A DNA stretch of 64,000 bases from NCBI RefSeq assembly GCF_003385845.1, contig NZ_QRDJ01000007.1, positions 523,380 to 587,379 of the forward strand. The letters run 5' to 3'. The notes beneath the pieces were generated by a model. That model ran no database searches. It was not told where the DNA came from and worked only from the letters and a program-made list of their open reading frames with translations. A program made the translations under genes and the position numbers. This document shows positions 59,538-64,000 of this stretch, one piece after another (position 1 is the stretch's first letter; each line of letters begins with the position of its first letter). The stretch comes from Kushneria indalinina DSM 14324. GTDB taxonomy: Bacteria; Pseudomonadota; Gammaproteobacteria; Pseudomonadales; Halomonadaceae.

Positions 59538-59671
59538 GTACCCGGCGCTCGGACAGCGGGGCATGACCGATCTCACCCCGCTGCCCCGTCATGGTGTCCT
59601 ACACTGATAGTGGATCAGGACTGTCCTGACGCTTCCCTTGCACCGCCGGGCACACGAGCCACTCAACACCT

Positions 59672-60511
59672 ATGACCTCGACCTTTCTGCGTGATGCCAT
59701 GATTCAGCGCCTGGGCGAGGCGCGCACGGATGCCAACCCCGGCCCCTTTCCCCGCGACGGTCTGGTCCGCAACATTCACGGCGACTTCACGCCGATGATG
59801 TGCGGCGGCATCAGCGCGCTGCTGCTGCAGATGCTCCACCCGCTGGCGCTGGCCGGCATCTGGGACCACTCGCGCTTTCGCGACGACATGATCGGCCGAT
59901 TGCGTCGCACCAGCGACTTTATCGCCACCACCAGCTTCGGCACCTTCGAGCAGGCCGAAGCCGCCATTGCCCGCGTGCGCCGGGTCCATGAGTATGTGAA
60001 GGGCCACGCCGCCGACGGTCGCCCCTACGCCGCCGACGACCCCGACCTGCTGGTCTGGGTGCATGTCGCCGAGATGAGCCGCTTCATGGCCGGGCATCTG
60101 CGCTATCGCAACCCGCAGCTCAGTCACGCCGAGCAGGACCGCTATTTCTTCGAGACCGCCTGCATCGCCGAGGCGCTGGGCGCGCGCAACGTGCCCGACA
60201 GTCGCGCTGCAATCGAGGCTTATCTAACGCGCGAGCGCCGTGAGCTGGTGTGTGACGAGCGCACCCGCGAGGTGATCCGGGTGCTGCTCGATGCCCCGCC
60301 GCGCAATCTCGTGCTGCGACCGGCCGGGGCGATCTTCATGCGCGCCGGAATCGATCTGCTGCCCGACTGGGCCAATGACATGCTGGACCTGCGGATGTCA
60401 CGCCTTCAAAGGCGCGCGGTGCGTACCGGGATCAAAAGCGCGATGCCGATGATCAGTCGGGCGGTGCGCAGCGGTGCCTACCGACGTGCGCTGGAGCGAC
60501 TGCAGCAATAA
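59672..60511 (+). CDS. Oxygenase MpaB family / DUF2236 protein
   Basis: 279-residue protein of the DUF2236 (ER-bound oxygenase MpaB/latex clearing protein-like) family. Visible elements are 'MCGGISALLLQMLHPLALAGIWDHS' near 42-66 with a candidate haem His, 'VRRVHEYVKG' near 105, 'LLVWVHVAEMSRF' near 126 and Arg-rich C terminus. The family includes haem enzymes but most members are uncharacterised. Single gene, followed by a strong hairpin. No ribosome site is obvious before ATG 59672. Confidence 0.78.
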   Translation: MTSTFLRDAMIQRLGEARTDANPGPFPRDGLVRNIHGDFTPMMCGGISALLLQMLHPLALAGIWDHSRFRDDMIGRLRRTSDFIATTSFGTFEQAEAAIARVRRVHEYVKGHAADGRPYAADDPDLLVWVHVAEMSRFMAGHLRYRNPQLSHAEQDRYFFETACIAEALGARNVPDSRAAIEAYLTRERRELVCDERTREVIRVLLDAPPRNLVLRPAGAIFMRAGIDLLPDWANDMLDLRMSRLQRRAVRTGIKSAMPMISRAVRSGAYRRALERLQQ

Positions 60512-60532
60512 ACGTGTCGGCGCAGAAAAGAT

Positions 60533-60558
60533 GGGGCCGGACATCGCTGTCCGGCCCC
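60533..60558. terminator. Bidirectional hairpin after the DUF2236 gene
   Basis: Perfect 11-bp stem GGGGCCGGACA / TGTCCGGCCCC with a 4-base loop, lying between convergent genes. Confidence 0.7.
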
Positions 60559-60620
60559 GGGTAAAACAGGTTCATCAGAGGCGGGGCAGGGCACGAATGC
60601 CCTGACCCGGCGACCGGGGT

Positions 60621-61493
60621 TCAGGACAGCTGCGGGTCGCGACGCACCTGATCGATCTTGAGCATCCGCGCGATGACCTTGTCCAGTTCCTCCTGCTCGA
60701 AGATCTTCTTCCAGTCCTCCTTGAGGATGTTTTCGCGGCCATAATCGATCGCCACCATGCAGGCATCCGAAAACGGATTGGTGCTTCGAAACGCCACGGC
60801 CAGCGCAATCTGGATATGGCCGTAGAGCATCGCCTCGGCGGCCTCGCGTGCCACACCGGTACGTTCCACGGTCTCGTCCAGCGCCTCCTTCATGAAGGTC
60901 CCCAGCATGCAGGTCACCGTCTCGACCAGCGTCGGCTCCAGATAGGCCAGCTGCGTCACGGTCATCCAGTGCACCTGATCGACCGGGGCATACATCTGGC
61001 AGATAACCGTCTCGAGCGAGGCACGTTCTGCTTCGCTGCCATGTTCAAAGGCGGCCGCCACCGACTGTACGGCGGCGCTGCCGCCAAAGGAATCGCCCCA
61101 CTCCTCATCGGTGCGGCGTTCCAGAAAGACCGAGGGATGACAGGGGTGGGCCACCGCATAATGGATTTCGCTGCGCTGATGCAGCAGGTTGGCGTAGGCC
61201 GCCGCCGGATCGAGCGTGAGCACCGTGGCGCCAGCCTTCATACGGGGCACCAGCTGCTCGGAGACCTTGCCCAGCACGATATCGGGCACGGCCAGGATCA
61301 CCAGATCACACTGCTCGATGACCTGCTCGATATCACTGACCTCGCGGCCGGCCTCGCGCATTTTCTCCTGCGCGGCGGGGGCGTTTTCGCAGTAGTAGAT
61401 CGTGCTGTCGCTGGCTTCGAGATTGGCCGAGATGCGCATGCCCATCTTGCCGCCGGCACCCACCATTGCAATGTGCTGATAGACGCTATCCAT
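60621..61493 (-). CDS. D-apionate oxidoisomerase-like protein (phosphogluconate dehydrogenase C-terminal family)
   Basis: NAD(P)-dependent protein of 290 residues. The N-terminal Rossmann motif is 'IAMVGAGGKMGMRISANL' at 8-25, then 'DLVILAVPDIVLGKV' near 64-78. The C-terminal half ('AHPCHPSVFLE', 'ALDETVERTGVAREAAEAMLYGHIQIALA' elements) is all-helical as in the PGDH_C-type family that contains ApnO. ApnO converts D-apionate to 3-oxo-isoapionate. The neighbours (OiaC-like and ApnL-like) make this reading more likely than a generic dehydrogenase. The start overlaps the upstream oiaC-like gene by 8 bases. Assignment rests on memory of the family. Confidence 0.68.
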   Translation of the reverse strand: MDSVYQHIAMVGAGGKMGMRISANLEASDSTIYYCENAPAAQEKMREAGREVSDIEQVIEQCDLVILAVPDIVLGKVSEQLVPRMKAGATVLTLDPAAAYANLLHQRSEIHYAVAHPCHPSVFLERRTDEEWGDSFGGSAAVQSVAAAFEHGSEAERASLETVICQMYAPVDQVHWMTVTQLAYLEPTLVETVTCMLGTFMKEALDETVERTGVAREAAEAMLYGHIQIALAVAFRSTNPFSDACMVAIDYGRENILKEDWKKIFEQEELDKVIARMLKIDQVRRDPQLS

Positions 61494-62286
61494 GATGACT
61501 CCTCAAAAGATCCATGTTGTGACGGGTCCACTGCGCTTCCAGCGCGCAGGTCGTTGCTTCGTCTCGTTGCCAGGGCAGCCAGTGTTCGAGGATTGCGTTG
61601 ATGCCACGCGCCTCGGGAGTGACGGCCTCAAGCATCTCTTCAAGCGGCAAGAGGCCCTCGCCCAGCGGGCAGCCGGTCAGCTGAAAGCCGACCCAGCCCG
61701 GCGCGCGGGAGAAGGCAAAATCCTTGATGTGCAGATTGACCACCCGGTCGGCCGTGCGTGCGATGACCGCTTCGGGCAGTTCGAGTGCGGCCACGCAGTT
61801 GCCCGGGTCCAGGCACACCCCGATGTGGTCATCGTCGAGCGTCTCGATCACCTGCATCAGGGTCTCGACGCTGACCTGCTCGTAGGTCTCCAGCGCCAGC
61901 GTCACCTGCTGCGATTTTAACGCCGGCAGGATCTGCTCGAGTCGCTGTACGGCCTGATCAAACGAGGGACGATCCTCACCGGCATACAGCATGCTGCGGA
62001 TCAGGCGCACGCCCAGCACATGGGCCAGCGCCAGATAGCGCTTTAGATGCTCGGGGTCGGTCCCGCGGGTGCCCAGCTCCAGCACAACACCCAGCGAGCG
62101 CGCCCGATCGCGCAGCGCCGTCAGCCGCGCCTCGTCGAAGCTCTCGATGGCCGGGTAATCGCAGATCTGGAAAACCTCACCGCCCAGCTCGGCCGTCTCT
62201 TCCAGCATCGCCTCCAGCGTCATGGGCGTTTCGACCTGCTGTGAGCCGCGCCAGAAAAAAACGTAGGTACTCAATCCAATGACCAT
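61486..62286 (-). CDS. Xylose-isomerase-like TIM barrel protein, probable 3-oxo-isoapionate decarboxylase
   Basis: 266-residue TIM barrel of the AP-endonuclease-2/sugar isomerase superfamily. 'IGLSTYVFFWRGS' at the N terminus, 'EVFQICDYPAIES' near 36-48, 'LELGTRG' near 72, metal-site candidates Glu of 'LALETYEQ', Asp/His of 'HIGVCLDPGN' and 'VVNLHIKDFAF', and 'ILEHWLPW' near 237. I recall OiaC (3-oxo-isoapionate to L-erythrulose) as a member with this N terminus; the ApnO- and ApnL-like neighbours support it. TCAGGAGA precedes ATG 62286. A broader isomerase/epimerase role cannot be excluded. Confidence 0.65.
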   Translation of the reverse strand: MVIGLSTYVFFWRGSQQVETPMTLEAMLEETAELGGEVFQICDYPAIESFDEARLTALRDRARSLGVVLELGTRGTDPEHLKRYLALAHVLGVRLIRSMLYAGEDRPSFDQAVQRLEQILPALKSQQVTLALETYEQVSVETLMQVIETLDDDHIGVCLDPGNCVAALELPEAVIARTADRVVNLHIKDFAFSRAPGWVGFQLTGCPLGEGLLPLEEMLEAVTPEARGINAILEHWLPWQRDEATTCALEAQWTRHNMDLLRSHHG

Positions 62287-62304
62287 GATGTCTCCTGAAA
62301 GGGC

Positions 62305-62475
62305 TCAGTGGGCGTGGGCGCCGGCGTGAGACAGGTGGGTGCCGCCGCCGGGTCGGGGCGCACGACTGATCGCGACCATCAAAACGCCCGACATCAGCAT
62401 CAGGCCACCGACCACGAACATCGCCATGATGTAGCTGCTGGTCAGATAGCTGGACAGGCAGAAAAATTCCGAAAA
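62305..62475 (-). pseudogene. C-terminal remnant of an MFS transporter
   Basis: On the minus strand a frame reads 'SSYLTSSYIMAMFVVGGLMLMSG...', a single amphipathic/hydrophobic helix followed by a basic, Gly/His-rich tail ending at a stop at 62305-62307, exactly like the last TM helix and cytoplasmic tail of a major-facilitator protein. Upstream the frame soon loses hydrophobic character and hits two stops near 62515, so the first eleven helices are missing. It occupies the place of a transporter gene inside the apionate-type operon. The left boundary of homology is approximate. Confidence 0.6.
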
Positions 62476-62574
62476 AACAAACGACGCCCGATGGATCGGC
62501 CCAAACCTGGATAATCATCATCTCATCATACCACTGGTGCAATACAACTCAGGTCGCATACAAGGCGCCAGCGA

Positions 62575-63750
62575 TCATTCAAGCATCAGTCGCGCAACAC
62601 CAAACGCCGGTAATGCCACCAGTGAGCGGGCCGGCTGAAGACGGTCCATCCACTGCGCATCGTCGAGCGCGGCCTGCGCATCCAGCAGTGCCAGCGCCCG
62701 CACAGTGACGTTTTTAATGGATACGCTGGCCGGCTCGCTGGAGAGGTTCGCCAGCCACAGTTCGCCATCCGTACCATCGGACGCCTGCCACCCGACGGTG
62801 GCCACCCTGGCGGGCGCATCGGAGCAGGTCAGCAATGGCTGACCGCCGCCGCGGATCAGCCCGCGCAGCACGTGAAAGAGCGGGTACGGCGTCGCTCCAG
62901 CAATATCAAAGGGCGGGCCCAACGAGGAGAGTGTCAGCGTATCGACGCCGGCGATGGCCGCGTGCGCGACGTACCCGATCTGCCAGGCCGCCCCGAATAG
63001 CCCCCGCTGGCGCGGGTCGCGGTCGCTGAGCGTGACGCGCCGGGTGCCATCGTTGGGCGTCAGCTGCTCGCCGTAGGGGTTGGTCCAGGCACCGATCGCA
63101 CTGGTAGTGAGCTTGTAAGGCCGCCCTGGTGCCAGCGCCCGAGCGCTCTGGAAGATATACGCCAGGCTCTCGAGCGATTCCATGACGCCGTGATCCTCGG
63201 CGTCATGCACCAGCGGAGACGTGGCATGAGTGATGAAATCGATCTGCGAAGGATCAGGCCGACAGCGGTTGAGCTCGGTGAAGCAGGTCGGAAAGCCACC
63301 GCCCAGCGCGATCGAGGGCCAGTGTCGACGTGCCAGCGCGCGCACCTCCTCGGGGCTCACCCCGGCAGGCCAGGCCCCGTCGGGCTGATAACTCTTGAGA
63401 TAGGCCCGAGGGGTCACCAGCATGCCCGCCGGTACGATCTTCGCCTTTTCAAGCCAGCCCGCCAGCCGCCTCAATTCCGGCTCGGGGCGTTCATCATCAC
63501 AGATGACATAAAGCCAGGGCGACACGGCACTTGCAGCGCAAAGCGCCATGACGGCCTCAAGACGTGCCCGGGTTTCGGGGATTGCGATGTCCAGCAGGAT
63601 ATCCAGATGAGACGGTTGCAGGGCCTTGAGGTAGTGCTCGACGCGGGAGACATCCATTTCGCGATCCAGCCACAGCCCAAAGCCGATGGGCGGCATTCGA
63701 TATCCGGCAAGCGCCAGGGGCGTGCAGTTCAGCAGGCTGGAAGAGGTCAT
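62575..63750 (-). CDS. D-apionate lactonase-like protein, TIM-barrel and C-terminal part
   Basis: 391-residue protein resembling the catalytic barrel plus C-terminal beta domain of D-apionate lactonase ApnL: 'PPIGFGLWLDRE' near the start, 'LDILLDIAI' near 50, 'ALGGGFPTCFTELNRCRPDP' elements near 145-165, 'ITHATSPLVHDAEDHGVMESLESL' elements near 173-196, and 'IGAWTNPYGEQLTPNDGTRR' elements near 222-240. The C-terminal 90 residues form a beta sandwich-like region. The usual N-terminal domain is encoded separately by the overlapping upstream gene (ATGA junction at 63747-63750). ApnL opens D-apionolactone to D-apionate. Confidence 0.65.
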   Translation of the reverse strand: MTSSSLLNCTPLALAGYRMPPIGFGLWLDREMDVSRVEHYLKALQPSHLDILLDIAIPETRARLEAVMALCAASAVSPWLYVICDDERPEPELRRLAGWLEKAKIVPAGMLVTPRAYLKSYQPDGAWPAGVSPEEVRALARRHWPSIALGGGFPTCFTELNRCRPDPSQIDFITHATSPLVHDAEDHGVMESLESLAYIFQSARALAPGRPYKLTTSAIGAWTNPYGEQLTPNDGTRRVTLSDRDPRQRGLFGAAWQIGYVAHAAIAGVDTLTLSSLGPPFDIAGATPYPLFHVLRGLIRGGGQPLLTCSDAPARVATVGWQASDGTDGELWLANLSSEPASVSIKNVTVRALALLDAQAALDDAQWMDRLQPARSLVALPAFGVARLMLE

Positions 63751-64000
63751 GGCGAGCGCGCCTCAAGCTTCACTGACAACCGCTGCACTACCGTCTCGCC
63801 GGCCTCGATGACATGGGGCGAAGGCCACGCCAGCGGACGACTGTAGATCTTGAAGGAGGCATCCGACCAGTTGCGCTGATCTTCCATCTCGAAGATATCC
63901 CCCTCAAACGACAGCTGAACCGCAGGGCCATGCAGCGGGGTGTAACCAAGCCCGAGGATGTCAAAAAAGGGCTGGCCGGGGCTGATGAGTTCAGGAAAGC
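63747..64000 (-). CDS. D-apionate lactonase-like protein, N-terminal domain (partial, runs off the window)
   Basis: Partial gene: 84 complete codons read in from the window edge to a TGA at 63747-63749. The visible residues include 'LGYTPLHGPAVQLSFEGDIF', directly followed by the Glu-Asp-Gln-Arg-Asn-Trp 'EMEDQRNWSDASFKIYSRPL' element that I recall as the hallmark of the ApnL N-terminal domain, then a strand-rich tail ending 'VKLEARSP'. The stop overlaps the next start by 4 bases (ATGA), so the two domains are translated as separate but coupled proteins. Confidence 0.65.
   Translation of the reverse strand, partial: FPELISPGQPFFDILGLGYTPLHGPAVQLSFEGDIFEMEDQRNWSDASFKIYSRPLAWPSPHVIEAGETVVQRLSVKLEARSP

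Overview
The window is GC-rich, densely coded DNA from a gammaproteobacterium. I infer a Halomonadaceae member (Halomonas/Kushneria type): the gene order gmk-rpoZ-spoT-ridA with oxyR-recG nearby, a fused two-domain NarK, a betaine-homocysteine methyltransferase-like enzyme and NorR-controlled flavohaemoglobin all fit, but no rRNA or tRNA gene is present to prove it. A perfect consensus parS site and the gmk-rpoZ-spoT-recG block suggest an origin-proximal position.

Layout. 0.1-3.9 kb: ferric-iron type ABC importer. 3.9-5.5 kb: old-yellow-enzyme reductase with an ArsR-type regulator. 5.7-6.5 kb: inositol-monophosphatase family protein. 6.7-7.7 kb: ohrR-ohr with matching operators. 7.76-8.0 kb: a 28-bp palindrome holding parS, then two convergent perfect DnaA boxes inside norR. 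7.8-10.8 kb: norR and hmp diverging around two NorR enhancer sites and a sigma-54 promoter. 10.9-11.5 kb: periplasmic cyclophilin. 11.6-20.7 kb: narL-narX diverging from narK (fused) and narG.

The nitrate reductase locus is broken after narG. narHJI and its parvulin gene resume 17.6 kb later (38.3-42.2 kb) behind their own NarL 7-2-7 site and FNR box. The intervening DNA holds an acyltransferase, a peptide/nickel-type ABC importer with a Zur-like box, DUF488 and small proteins, a TetR-MFS pair, a YncD-like TonB receptor, a lipoprotein, a secreted-type glycerophosphodiesterase, an Xre-RES toxin-antitoxin pair, and an AT-rich KilA-N/DUF3644 gene pair. After the nar genes, a Fur-box siderophore receptor/MFS cassette is bounded by a perfect 17-bp direct repeat whose first copy is the 3' end of the nar parvulin gene.

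46.2-51.8 kb holds the methyltransferase with a MetR-type box, a GNAT enzyme, a LysE exporter diverging from a MocR regulator, a glutathione S-transferase and glutaredoxin 2. 51.8-60.5 kb is housekeeping: gmk, rpoZ, spoT, ridA, a YeeZ-like reductase, oxyR, recG and an MpaB/DUF2236 protein. 60.6-64 kb (minus strand) looks like the lower part of D-apiose/D-apionate catabolism (ApnO-, OiaC- and ApnL-like), with the lactonase split into two overlapping genes and a decayed MFS transporter fragment in the middle.

Functional themes: anaerobic nitrate respiration with nitric oxide defence, peroxide and electrophile defence, metal acquisition, and accessory modules that have interrupted or extended a conserved respiratory operon. 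All family assignments come from reading motifs; no database search was run.
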